From NCBI RefSeq assembly GCF_036237275.1, contig NZ_CP108352.1, forward strand, positions 1,674,001-1,738,000: DNA of 64,000 nt, in the 5' to 3' direction. Under the pieces are notes generated by a model. The model worked only from the letters and a program-made list of their open reading frames with translations, did not search any database and was not told the origin of the DNA. Source of the stretch: Streptomyces sp. NBC_01353 (GTDB lineage Bacteria; Actinomycetota; Actinomycetes; Streptomycetales; Streptomycetaceae). The translations under genes and the position numbers were made by a program. Below, piece by piece: positions 51,093 to 58,583 of this stretch. The first letter of the stretch is position 1; each line of letters starts with the position of its first letter.

Positions 51093-52709
51093 ATGACCAC
51101 ACGCGCAGGAATGCTGATCGCCACTGGGGCACTGGTCGCAGGGACGGTCACCGCCCTGCCCGCGTCCGCGACGCCCCGTCCCGAGCCGACCCCCCGCCCC
51201 ATCGCGCCGCTCCAGTGGAGCGACTGCGCCACCAAGGCGTATCCCAAGCTCCAGTGCGCCACGCTCAAGGTGCCGCTGAACCACGACGACCCGGCCGGCC
51301 GGTCGATCAGCCTTGCTCTGACCCGGGTCGCGCACACCGTGAAGGACACCAAGGAGTACCAGGGTCCGCTGCTCGTCAACCCGGGCGGACCGGGCGGCAG
51401 CGGACGGACCATGGCCGGGTTCGTGGCCGCATCGCTGCCCGCGAAGGTGGCGGCGCAGTACGACGTCATCGGCTTCGACCCGCGCGGGGTCGGCAAGAGC
51501 GAGCCCGCGCTCGACTGCAAGCCCGGCCACTTCGACCCGGTGCGGCCGGACTCCGTGCCGCTCGACGCCGAGGGCGAGCGGACGGGCGTCGAGCGGGCCC
51601 GGTCGTTCGCGACGGCCTGCGGGAAGAAGCACGGCGACGTCCTGCCGTACATCGACACGGTCAGCACGGCCCGGGACCTGGACGCGATCCGCGCGGCGCT
51701 CGGCGCGCCGCAGCTCAACTACCTGGGGTACTCCTACGGCACGTACCTCGGCGCCGTGTACGCGCGGCTGTACCCGGAGCGGGTGCGCCGCCTCGTACTG
51801 GACTCCGTGGTCAATCCGCAGGGCGTCTGGTACGAGGACAACATCGCGCAGGACTACGCCTTCGACACCCGCCACAAGGACTTCATGGCCTGGGTGGCCC
51901 GCCAGAACGCCACGTACAAGCTGGGCACGGATCCGGCGGCGGTGGAAGCGGCCTGGTACGGGATGCGGGAAGCACTGGGGAAGAGCCCGGCGGGCGGCAA
52001 GGTCGGTCCGGGCGAGCTGGAGGACACCTACCTGCCGGGCGGGTACTACAACGGCTACTGGCCGAACCTGGCGGCGGCGTTCTCGTCGTACGTCAACGAC
52101 AAGGACGCGGTCCCGCTGACCCGGGCGTACGAGGCCTACGGGGCGGCGGACGCGGCGGCCGACAACGGCTACTCGGTCTACGCGAGCGTGCAGTGCCGGG
52201 ACGCCGAGTGGCCGCGGGACTGGAACACCTGGCGCACGGACAACTGGGACGCACACGCCAAGGCACCCTTCGCCACCTGGAACAACGCCTGGTACAACGC
52301 TCCGTGCGCGTTCTGGCCGGTGGACTCGCTCACTCCGCCCGACGTCACCAACGACGAGGTGGGGCCGGTGCTGATCCTCCAGGCGTCGAACGACGCGGCG
52401 ACCCCGTACGAGGGCGGTGTGGCGCTGCACCGGATGGTGAGCGGCTCCAGCCTGGTGGTCGAGGAGGGCGGCGGGAACCACGGGGTGTCGCTGGCCGGCA
52501 ACGAGTGCATGGACGAGCACCTGGTGACCTATCTCGCCACGGGGCAGGTGCCGCGCGGCGACGGCCAGGCGGAGGCGGACGCGGTCTGCGAAACGCTCCC
52601 GGAGCCGAAGCCGGAGCCGATGAAGGCCACCGCGTCCCGCGACGGATCCGCGCGACCCGACACGACGGGCGGCACGGTCCTGCACGGTCTCCTCGGCCAC
52701 GTGCGCTGA
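51093..52709 (+). CDS. Secreted tripeptidyl aminopeptidase-like alpha/beta hydrolase (S33)
   Basis: A 538-residue exported hydrolase. An N-terminal signal peptide (MLIATGALVAGTVTALPASATP) leads into a SAP/TAP-like serine peptidase: LLVNPGGPGGSG as the oxyanion region, NYLGYSYGTYLGAVYARLYPERV as the nucleophile elbow near residue 207, and the C-terminal TAP domain with VLILQASNDAATPYEGG (Asp) and GGGNHGVSL (His). Cysteines in CRDAEWP and NAPCAFWP can pair outside the cell. It would release N-terminal tripeptides or short oligopeptides. The C-terminal 40 residues are a disordered Pro/Lys-rich tail. Confidence 0.92.
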   Translation: MTTRAGMLIATGALVAGTVTALPASATPRPEPTPRPIAPLQWSDCATKAYPKLQCATLKVPLNHDDPAGRSISLALTRVAHTVKDTKEYQGPLLVNPGGPGGSGRTMAGFVAASLPAKVAAQYDVIGFDPRGVGKSEPALDCKPGHFDPVRPDSVPLDAEGERTGVERARSFATACGKKHGDVLPYIDTVSTARDLDAIRAALGAPQLNYLGYSYGTYLGAVYARLYPERVRRLVLDSVVNPQGVWYEDNIAQDYAFDTRHKDFMAWVARQNATYKLGTDPAAVEAAWYGMREALGKSPAGGKVGPGELEDTYLPGGYYNGYWPNLAAAFSSYVNDKDAVPLTRAYEAYGAADAAADNGYSVYASVQCRDAEWPRDWNTWRTDNWDAHAKAPFATWNNAWYNAPCAFWPVDSLTPPDVTNDEVGPVLILQASNDAATPYEGGVALHRMVSGSSLVVEEGGGNHGVSLAGNECMDEHLVTYLATGQVPRGDGQAEADAVCETLPEPKPEPMKATASRDGSARPDTTGGTVLHGLLGHVR

Positions 52710-52759
52710 CAGACCCCGCGGCCGGAGCCCTGTCGGTGGCGTGCGCGAGGATGTCGGGC

Positions 52760-53173
52760 ATGACGACGCACCTCACCCACGTCCCCGCTCCCGAGGGGAT
52801 CGCCCCCAGCCCCCAGTACAGCCACGTCGTGTGGGGCACCGGCCGGTTCGTCGCGATATCCGGCCAGTGCTCCCTCGACGCCTCGGGGGCGGTGGTCGGG
52901 GCGGACGACGCCGGGGCGCAGGCCCGTCAGGTCTTCGCGAACCTGCGCCGTTGCCTGGCCGCGGCGGGCGCGGGGTTCGAGGACGTGGTGAAGCTGACGT
53001 ACTTCGTCACCGACGTCGCCCACCTGCCCGCGGTCCGGACGGCGCGGGACGAGGCCTTCGGCACGGCCCCGCTTCCCGCGAGTTCGGCGGTCCAGATCGC
53101 CGCCCTGGTCCGCCCGGAACTCCTGATCGAGATCGAGGCCTTCGCCCTGGTCCCGGAGAGCGCCGCGGGCTAG
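52760..53173 (+). CDS. RidA-family protein
   Basis: A 137-residue member of the RidA/YjgF family. Diagnostic segments are GQCSLDASGAVVGADDAGAQARQVFANLRRCLAAAGAGFEDVVKLTYFVTD and the late SSAVQIAALVRPELLIEIEAFALVP, including the Arg and the Glu near the active site. RidA proteins hydrolyse reactive enamine/imine intermediates. GAGG lies 9 bases before ATG 52760; ATG 52751 is open. The stop overlaps the end of the convergent HEAT gene by 4 bases. Confidence 0.9.
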   Translation: MTTHLTHVPAPEGIAPSPQYSHVVWGTGRFVAISGQCSLDASGAVVGADDAGAQARQVFANLRRCLAAAGAGFEDVVKLTYFVTDVAHLPAVRTARDEAFGTAPLPASSAVQIAALVRPELLIEIEAFALVPESAAG

Positions 53174-53766
53174 CCGGCGAGCCGGGCGAACGCTTCCGCG
53201 GCCGCTCGTCCGAGTCGGGGGTGAGGCAGGGCGGCCTCGATCGCCGGCAGGGCGCGCGGGTCGCCGAGGGTGCCGAGTCCCTCGACGCAGGCGATGCCGA
53301 CCCGCCAGTGCGGGTCGTCGGCCGCCAGGCGCCGTTCGAGGACGGCGAGGAGGGCCGGTACGGACTCGGGGGCGCGCAGGTCGGCGAGCAGCCGGACCGG
53401 CAACAGTGCGTAGGCGACGCGGAGTTCGTTGGTGGCGAGGGCGGCGGCCGCCCGTGCGGTGCGCGGGTCGCCAAGACGTGTCAGGGCGTAGGCGGCGGAG
53501 ACGCAGCGCTCCGGCTCGCGGTGGTTGAGGAGCAGGACCAGGGCTTCGAAGGCGCGCGGATCGCCGGCGAGGCCGAGCCGGAAGGCGGCGATCTCGCGGG
53601 CCCAGAGGGGTTGGCCGGGTGCGGTCAGCACGCGGGCGAACTCCTCGGGATCGTCGGTGGCGACGAGTTCTTCGAATGGCTTTCGATCGACTTCCGCGCC
53701 GTCGTGGATCTCGTCCCGCAATCGATCGATCATCGAGCAGAATTCGGGGTTCTGGGCGATATCCAT
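53170..53766 (-). CDS. HEAT-repeat protein
   Basis: A 198-residue helical protein with about five HEAT-type repeats (WAREIAAFRLGLAGDPRAFEALVLLLNHREPERCVSAAYALTRLGDPRTARAAAALA and following), each with an Asp/Arg-Pro turn. Such solenoids bind other proteins; the partner is unknown. The ATG is 312 bases from the divergent 3-hydroxyacyl-CoA dehydrogenase gene. Confidence 0.87.
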   Translation of the reverse strand: MDIAQNPEFCSMIDRLRDEIHDGAEVDRKPFEELVATDDPEEFARVLTAPGQPLWAREIAAFRLGLAGDPRAFEALVLLLNHREPERCVSAAYALTRLGDPRTARAAAALATNELRVAYALLPVRLLADLRAPESVPALLAVLERRLAADDPHWRVGIACVEGLGTLGDPRALPAIEAALPHPRLGRAAAEAFARLAG

Positions 53767-54078
53767 GGCCGTCAGCGTATCCGCGATCCAGATCACACTT
53801 TCCGAACTCCCGGGGACTGGCGCGCTCGTTACTCGCCGGTTAATCTCAGGTGAGCGGGTCACCCCCCGCACCCTCACAACGGCCTGGTGACGCAGCCGTC
53901 GTGAGATCGAGTTTGTCGGTTCGGCAGTTTTCGATGTGACTCCGGGACAGAGTCCGTCGCCTTTTCCACGCGATCTCTTCGCGCTTCTGTCGCGAACTCC
54001 TCGCGCTTTCCGTTCGCGATCCGTTCGCGCCCACATTGCCGCCTTCAGTCGTCACTCTTCCCTCCCTGGAGTCCCCTG
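53767..54078. other. Divergent control region, 312 bases
   Basis: Holds the promoters of the HEAT-repeat gene and the 3-hydroxyacyl-CoA dehydrogenase gene. A TTGTCG at about 53918 with GATGTG 17 bases on is a weak promoter candidate. The second half carries five regularly spaced TCGCG boxes. No reading frame here looks like a gene. Confidence 0.5.
53979..54029. repeat. Five TCGCG boxes at one-helical-turn spacing
   Basis: TCGCG starts at 53979, 53990, 54001, 54014 and 54025, giving steps of 11, 11, 13 and 11 bases. Placed 50-100 bases before the dehydrogenase ATG, they lie mostly on one face of the helix and look like a cooperative protein-binding array. Confidence 0.5.
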
Positions 54079-55860
54079 ATGGACACCCCTCTCTCCACCA
54101 TCGCCGTCATCGGTCTCGGCACGATGGGCACGGGCATCGCCGATGTCCTCGCCCGGGCCGGCCGTGAGGTCATCGGCGTCGACATCAGCGAAGCCGCCGC
54201 CACCCAGGCCGTCGCCGCCCTGGAGGCCTCCACCGCCCGCGCGGTGACCCGTGAGCGGATCACGGAGGAGGAGCGGCAGGACGTCCTCGCCCGCTTCCGT
54301 ACCTTCTCCGACCTCCAGGCCGCGGCGGACGCCGACCTCGTGATCGAGGTCGTCCCCGAGTCGTACGAGGCCAAGCAGGAGGTCTTCCGGGCCCTGGACG
54401 GCATCGTCCGCCCCGACGCGATCATCGCCACCGGCACCAACGCGCTCTCCGTGACCCGGCTGGCCGCCGACTCGGCGCACCCCGAGCGCGTGCTCGGCCT
54501 GCACTTCTTCACCCCGGTCCAGGCGATGAAGCTGGTGGAGATCGTCTCCTCCGTCCTCACCGCCCCGCAGGCCGTCGAGGCCGTCACCGCCCTCGCGCAC
54601 GACCTCGGCAAGGAGCCGGTCGCCGTCGGCGACCGTCCCGGCTTCGTCGCGGACGGGCTGCTCTTCGGCTACCTCAACCAGGCCGCCGCCATGTACGAGG
54701 CCAAGTACGCCTCCCGCGAGGACATCGACGCCGCCATGAAGCTCGGCTGCGGTCTTCCGATGGGCCCGCTGGCGCTGCTCGACCTGATCGGCGTCGACAC
54801 CGCCCGTACGGTCCTGGAGGCGATGTACAGCGAGTCGCGCGACCGGCTGCACGCCCCCGCCCCGATCCTCAAGCAGCTCAGCGAGGCCGGTCTGACGGGC
54901 CGCAAGTCGGGCCGCGGTTTCTACACGTACGACGCGCCGGGCTCGGCCACCGTGGTCCGCGACGCGCTCACCCCGCTGGAGAGCGCCACCACCGCCGAGG
55001 GCCGTGAGGTCCGCTCGGTCGGCGTCGCCGGCTCCGGCACGATGGCCTCCGGCATCGCCGAGGTCTTCGCCAAGGCCGGTTACACGGTCGTGCTGGCCGC
55101 CCGCTCCCAGGAGAAGGCCGACACCGCCAAGGCCCGGATCGCGAAGTCCCTCGCCCGTTCGGTCGACAAGGGCCGGATGACCGGTGAGGCCCGAGACGAG
55201 ACGCTGGCCCTGATTACCCCGGCCGGCTCGCTCGACGCCTTCGCCGAGGTCGACCTGGCCGTCGAGGCGGTCGCCGAGGACCTGACGATCAAGCAGGAGC
55301 TGTTCGCGCGGCTCGACAAGATCTGCAAGCCGGGCGCGGTGCTCGCCACCACGACCTCCTCCCTGCCGGTCGTCGCCTGCGCCCGCGCCACCTCGCGTCC
55401 GCAGGACGTCATCGGGATGCACTTCTTCAACCCGGCGCCCGCGATGAAGCTGGTGGAGATCGTCCGTACGGTCCTGACCGCCGACGACGTCCACGCCACG
55501 GTCCGCGAGGTCACGGCGAAGATCAGGAAGCACCCGGTGGACTGCGGCGACCGCGCCGGCTTCATCGTGAACGCGCTGCTCTTCCCGTACCTGAACAACG
55601 CGATCAAGATGGTCCAGGAGCACTACGCGACGCTGGACGACATCGACGCCGCCATGAAGCTGGGCGGCGGCTACCCGATGGGGCCGTTCGAGCTCCTCGA
55701 CGTCGTCGGCCTCGATGTCTCCCTCGCCATCGAGCAGGTGCTGCACCGCGAGTTCCGCGACCCGGGCCTGGCCCCGGCGCCGCTCCTGGAGCACCTGGTG
55801 GCGGCCGGCTGCCTGGGCCGCAAGACGGGGCGCGGCTTCCGCGAATATGCCCGACGCTGA
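54079..55860 (+). CDS. 3-hydroxyacyl-CoA dehydrogenase, internally duplicated
   Basis: A 593-residue protein with two consecutive copies of the 3-hydroxyacyl-CoA dehydrogenase unit. The first NAD-binding start is VIGLGTMGTGIADVLARAG, the second VAGSGTMASGIAEVFAKAG near residue 316. Each is followed by the HFFTPV/HFFNPAPAMKLVEIV active-site segment and a C-terminal domain with GGYPMGPFELLDVVGLD. This would convert acetoacetyl-CoA and 3-hydroxybutyryl-CoA or longer substrates. It lies upstream of the ccr operon and could supply C4 precursors. A strong nested hairpin follows the stop. Confidence 0.92.
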   Translation: MDTPLSTIAVIGLGTMGTGIADVLARAGREVIGVDISEAAATQAVAALEASTARAVTRERITEEERQDVLARFRTFSDLQAAADADLVIEVVPESYEAKQEVFRALDGIVRPDAIIATGTNALSVTRLAADSAHPERVLGLHFFTPVQAMKLVEIVSSVLTAPQAVEAVTALAHDLGKEPVAVGDRPGFVADGLLFGYLNQAAAMYEAKYASREDIDAAMKLGCGLPMGPLALLDLIGVDTARTVLEAMYSESRDRLHAPAPILKQLSEAGLTGRKSGRGFYTYDAPGSATVVRDALTPLESATTAEGREVRSVGVAGSGTMASGIAEVFAKAGYTVVLAARSQEKADTAKARIAKSLARSVDKGRMTGEARDETLALITPAGSLDAFAEVDLAVEAVAEDLTIKQELFARLDKICKPGAVLATTTSSLPVVACARATSRPQDVIGMHFFNPAPAMKLVEIVRTVLTADDVHATVREVTAKIRKHPVDCGDRAGFIVNALLFPYLNNAIKMVQEHYATLDDIDAAMKLGGGYPMGPFELLDVVGLDVSLAIEQVLHREFRDPGLAPAPLLEHLVAAGCLGRKTGRGFREYARR

Positions 55861-55874
55861 GCCCTACGCGGGCT

Positions 55875-55928
55875 GGGGAGGGTTGCTGAGTCCCGGGGGT
55901 GCCTCCGGCACCCCGGGCGACCCTCCCC
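55875..55928 (+). terminator. Nested hairpin after the hydroxyacyl-CoA dehydrogenase
   Basis: Outer arms GGGGAGGGT and ACCCTCCCC enclose an inner stem of 11 pairs with one bulge and a TCC loop. It begins 15 bases after the stop and separates this gene from tetR. Confidence 0.7.
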
Positions 55929-55969
55929 CACCTGGGCACACTCCCGCGCTGATGCAGTACGTTCAGGAC

Positions 55970-56815
55970 ATGTCCAAGGCCGCGAAGTCACCCCGTGCCA
56001 CGTCCACGTCCCCGTCCTCCTCCGACACGCAGGAGAGCCCGGCGGGCACCCGCGCGGCCGCGCAGCGGCTGAAGATGCGCCGCGAGCTGGCGGCGGCGGC
56101 CATGGAGCTCTTCGCCACCAAGGGGTACGAGGCCACGACGGTCGACGAGATCGCCGCCCAGGCCGGGGTCGCGCGCCGGACCTTCTTCCGCCACTTCCGC
56201 TCCAAGGAAGAGGCGATCTTCCCCGACCACGACGACACCCTGGTGCGGGCGGAGGCGGTGCTGAACGCCGCGCCGCCGCACGAGCACCCGCTGGACACGG
56301 TCTGCCGGGGCATCAAGGAAGTCATGAAGATGTACGCGGGGTCCCCTGCGGTCTCCGTGGAGCGCTACCGGCTCACCCGCGAGGTGCCGACCCTGCGGGA
56401 GCGCGAGATCGCCTCGGTGGCCCGCTACGAGCGGCTCTTCACCCGCTATCTGCTGGGCCATTTCGACGAGCGCGACCACCACGACGGCAACGACGACCCG
56501 CTGCTGGCCGAGGTGGCCGCCTCCGCGGTCGTCACCGCCCACAACCACGTGCTGCGCCGCTGGCTGCGCGCAGGCGGCCAGGGCGACGTGGAGGCCCAGC
56601 TGGACCACGCCTTCGCGATCGTGCGGGAGACCTTCGGTACGGGCATAGGCGCCCGCCCGGCCGCGGCTCCGCAGGCGCAGCCGGCCCCCACGGGCTCTCC
56701 GGGCCCCGCGGCCGTGGCATCCACCGAGGGGGACGTGGTGGTCGCCGTGGCCCGTACGGACGCCCCGCTGGACGAGATCATGCGCACGATCCAGCAGGCA
56801 CTGAGGAAGAACTGA
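55970..56815 (+). CDS. TetR-family transcriptional regulator beside the ethylmalonyl-CoA genes
   Basis: A 281-residue regulator. An N-terminal disordered Ser/Ala/Thr-rich region of about 30 residues precedes the TetR helix-turn-helix (MRRELAAAAMELFATKGYEATTVDEIAAQAGVARRTFFRHFRSKEEAI). The ligand domain ends in a Pro/Ala-rich tail and a final amphipathic helix. It lies between the hydroxyacyl-CoA dehydrogenase and ccr, so it probably controls this metabolism, perhaps through the direct repeats in the ccr promoter. ATG 55970 is chosen; ATG 55952 is open in frame. Confidence 0.9.
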   Translation: MSKAAKSPRATSTSPSSSDTQESPAGTRAAAQRLKMRRELAAAAMELFATKGYEATTVDEIAAQAGVARRTFFRHFRSKEEAIFPDHDDTLVRAEAVLNAAPPHEHPLDTVCRGIKEVMKMYAGSPAVSVERYRLTREVPTLREREIASVARYERLFTRYLLGHFDERDHHDGNDDPLLAEVAASAVVTAHNHVLRRWLRAGGQGDVEAQLDHAFAIVRETFGTGIGARPAAAPQAQPAPTGSPGPAAVASTEGDVVVAVARTDAPLDEIMRTIQQALRKN

Positions 56816-56838
56816 CGACGCACCGACCCCGTCTCACG

Positions 56839-56904
56839 ACGAAGGCCGCCCCTTTCCCGGGGGTGGCCTTCGTCCGTTCCCAGGGGCGGCCTTCGTCCGT
56901 TTTT
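56839..56904 (+). terminator. Terminator with one left arm and two alternative right arms
   Basis: ACGAAGGCCGCCCC (56839-56852) can pair with GGGGTGGCCTTCGT (56860-56873, one G-U) or with the exact complement GGGGCGGCCTTCGT (56883-56896). The second arm is followed by CCG and a TTTTT run (56900-56904), a standard intrinsic terminator. It ends transcription from tetR. Confidence 0.8.
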
Positions 56905-56968
56905 GACCCTCGACTCGATCGATCATCGCTCATGTGTGACCAGGGGATTGCATCTGAGTGAAATTGTT

Positions 56969-57010
56969 GGCACGCAGTGCCTTGTCAGGTGACACGCGGT
57001 GCCATACGTT
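56969..57010 (+). promoter_or_regulatory. ccr operon promoter with direct repeats
   Basis: TTGTCA (56982-56987) and TACGTT (57005-57010) are spaced by 17 bases. GGCACGCAGTGCC (56969-56981) and GACACGCGGTGCC (56991-57003), 22 bases apart and 11 of 13 identical, lie upstream of and inside the spacer. They are candidates for a regulator site, perhaps of the adjacent TetR protein. About 220 bases of untranslated leader would precede ccr. Confidence 0.6.
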
Positions 57011-57231
57011 GATGTTGTCCGGGCGGCCGGCGCGCAGAGATCAGCTCGTGCGTCGGCTGTCCCCACAAGCGATTGTGCGCCCGGACGCCTGCGTCACAGG
57101 CAACCCTCAGCGCCGTACCCGGCGCAGCCACCGCACCACCCCGCCGAACCGACGGCACACCTCCACAGCAGCACTCCAAGACGTAACCCTCAGTGCGTCC
57201 CCCTCAGACGCCGCACCGCCGGAGGCACCCC

Positions 57232-58569
57232 GTGAAGGACATCCTGGACGCGATCCAGTCCTCGGACTCCACGTCCTCGGACTTCGCCAACATCAAGCTC
57301 CCCGAGTCGTACCGCGCCGTGACCGTCCACAAGGACGAGACCGAGATGTTCGCCGGCCTCGAGAGCCGCGACAAGGACCCGCGCAAGTCGCTCCACCTCG
57401 ACGACGTGCCGCTCCCCGAGCTCGGCCCCGGCGAGGCCCTCGTCGCCGTCATGGCCAGCTCCGTGAACTACAACTCCGTCTGGACCTCGATCTTCGAGCC
57501 GGTGTCCACGTTCAGCTTCCTGGAGCGCTACGGACGCCTGTCGGAGCTCACCAAGCGCCACGACCTGCCGTACCACATCATCGGCTCGGACCTCGCGGGC
57601 GTCGTGCTGCGCACCGGCCCCGGCGTCAACGCCTGGAACCCCGGTGACGAGGTCGTCGCCCACTGCCTCTCGGTCGAGCTCGAGTCCTCGGACGGCCACA
57701 ACGACACGATGCTCGACCCCGAGCAGCGCATCTGGGGCTTCGAGACCAACTTCGGCGGGCTGGCGGAGATCGCCCTCGTCAAGTCCAACCAGCTCATGCC
57801 GAAGCCGGACCACCTGAGCTGGGAGGAGGCCGCCTCCCCCGGCCTGGTGAACTCCACCGCGTACCGCCAGCTGGTCTCCCGCAACGGCGCCGGCATGAAG
57901 CAGGGCGACAACGTCCTGATCTGGGGCGCCAGCGGCGGCCTCGGCTCGTACGCCACCCAGTTCGCGCTGGCCGGCGGCGCCAACCCGATCTGTGTCGTCT
58001 CCTCCCCCGAGAAGGCCGACATCTGCCGGGCGATGGGCGCGGAGGCGGTCATCGACCGCAACGCCGAGGGCTACAAGTTCTGGAAGGACGAGCACACCCA
58101 GGACCCGAAGGAGTGGAAGCGCTTCGGCAAGCGCATCCGCGAGCTCACCGGCGGGGAGGACGTGGACATCGTCTTCGAGCACCCGGGCCGCGAGACCTTC
58201 GGCGCCTCCGTGTACGTCACCCGCAAGGGCGGCACCATCGTCACCTGCGCCTCGACCTCGGGGTACAACCACGAGTACGACAACCGCTACCTGTGGATGT
58301 CGCTGAAGCGGATCATCGGCTCGCACTTCGCCAACTACCGCGAGGCGTGGGAGGCCAACCGCCTGATCGCCAAGGGCAAGATCCACCCGACGCTGTCCAG
58401 GGTCTACTCCCTGGAGGAGACCGGGCAGGCCGCCTACGACGTCCACCGCAACCTGCACCAGGGCAAGGTCGGCGTTCTCGCCCTCGCCCCGCAGGAGGGT
58501 CTGGGCGTGCGCGACCCGGAGATGCGCGCGAAGCACATCGACGCCATCAACCGCTTCCGTAACATCTGA
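57232..58569 (+). CDS. ccr: Crotonyl-CoA carboxylase/reductase
   Basis: A 445-residue enzyme of the zinc-free MDR family. It carboxylates and reduces crotonyl-CoA with NADPH and CO2 to ethylmalonyl-CoA, the key step of the ethylmalonyl-CoA pathway and a source of polyketide extender units. Recognisable stretches are ALVAVMASSVNYNSVWTSIFEPVSTF near residue 69, LPYHIIGSDLAGVV, NVLIWGASGGLGSYATQFAL for NADPH binding and VDIVFEHPGRETFGASVYV with the conserved HPGR segment. GTG 57232 follows GGAGG by 6 bases; a GTG at 57193 is open but lacks such a site. It is the first gene of the operon. Confidence 0.97.
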   Translation: MKDILDAIQSSDSTSSDFANIKLPESYRAVTVHKDETEMFAGLESRDKDPRKSLHLDDVPLPELGPGEALVAVMASSVNYNSVWTSIFEPVSTFSFLERYGRLSELTKRHDLPYHIIGSDLAGVVLRTGPGVNAWNPGDEVVAHCLSVELESSDGHNDTMLDPEQRIWGFETNFGGLAEIALVKSNQLMPKPDHLSWEEAASPGLVNSTAYRQLVSRNGAGMKQGDNVLIWGASGGLGSYATQFALAGGANPICVVSSPEKADICRAMGAEAVIDRNAEGYKFWKDEHTQDPKEWKRFGKRIRELTGGEDVDIVFEHPGRETFGASVYVTRKGGTIVTCASTSGYNHEYDNRYLWMSLKRIIGSHFANYREAWEANRLIAKGKIHPTLSRVYSLEETGQAAYDVHRNLHQGKVGVLALAPQEGLGVRDPEMRAKHIDAINRFRNI

Positions 58570-58583
58570 TCCCGGGACCGTAC

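Noticed and set aside
55875-55928. Fifth copy of the intragenic hairpin element
   Set aside because: It shares CCTCCCCC-like arms but lies between genes, has a different core and fits a terminator.
57016-57231. Riboswitch (e.g. cobalamin) in the long ccr leader
   Set aside because: The leader lacks recognisable B12-box or other conserved riboswitch sequences; length alone is not evidence.
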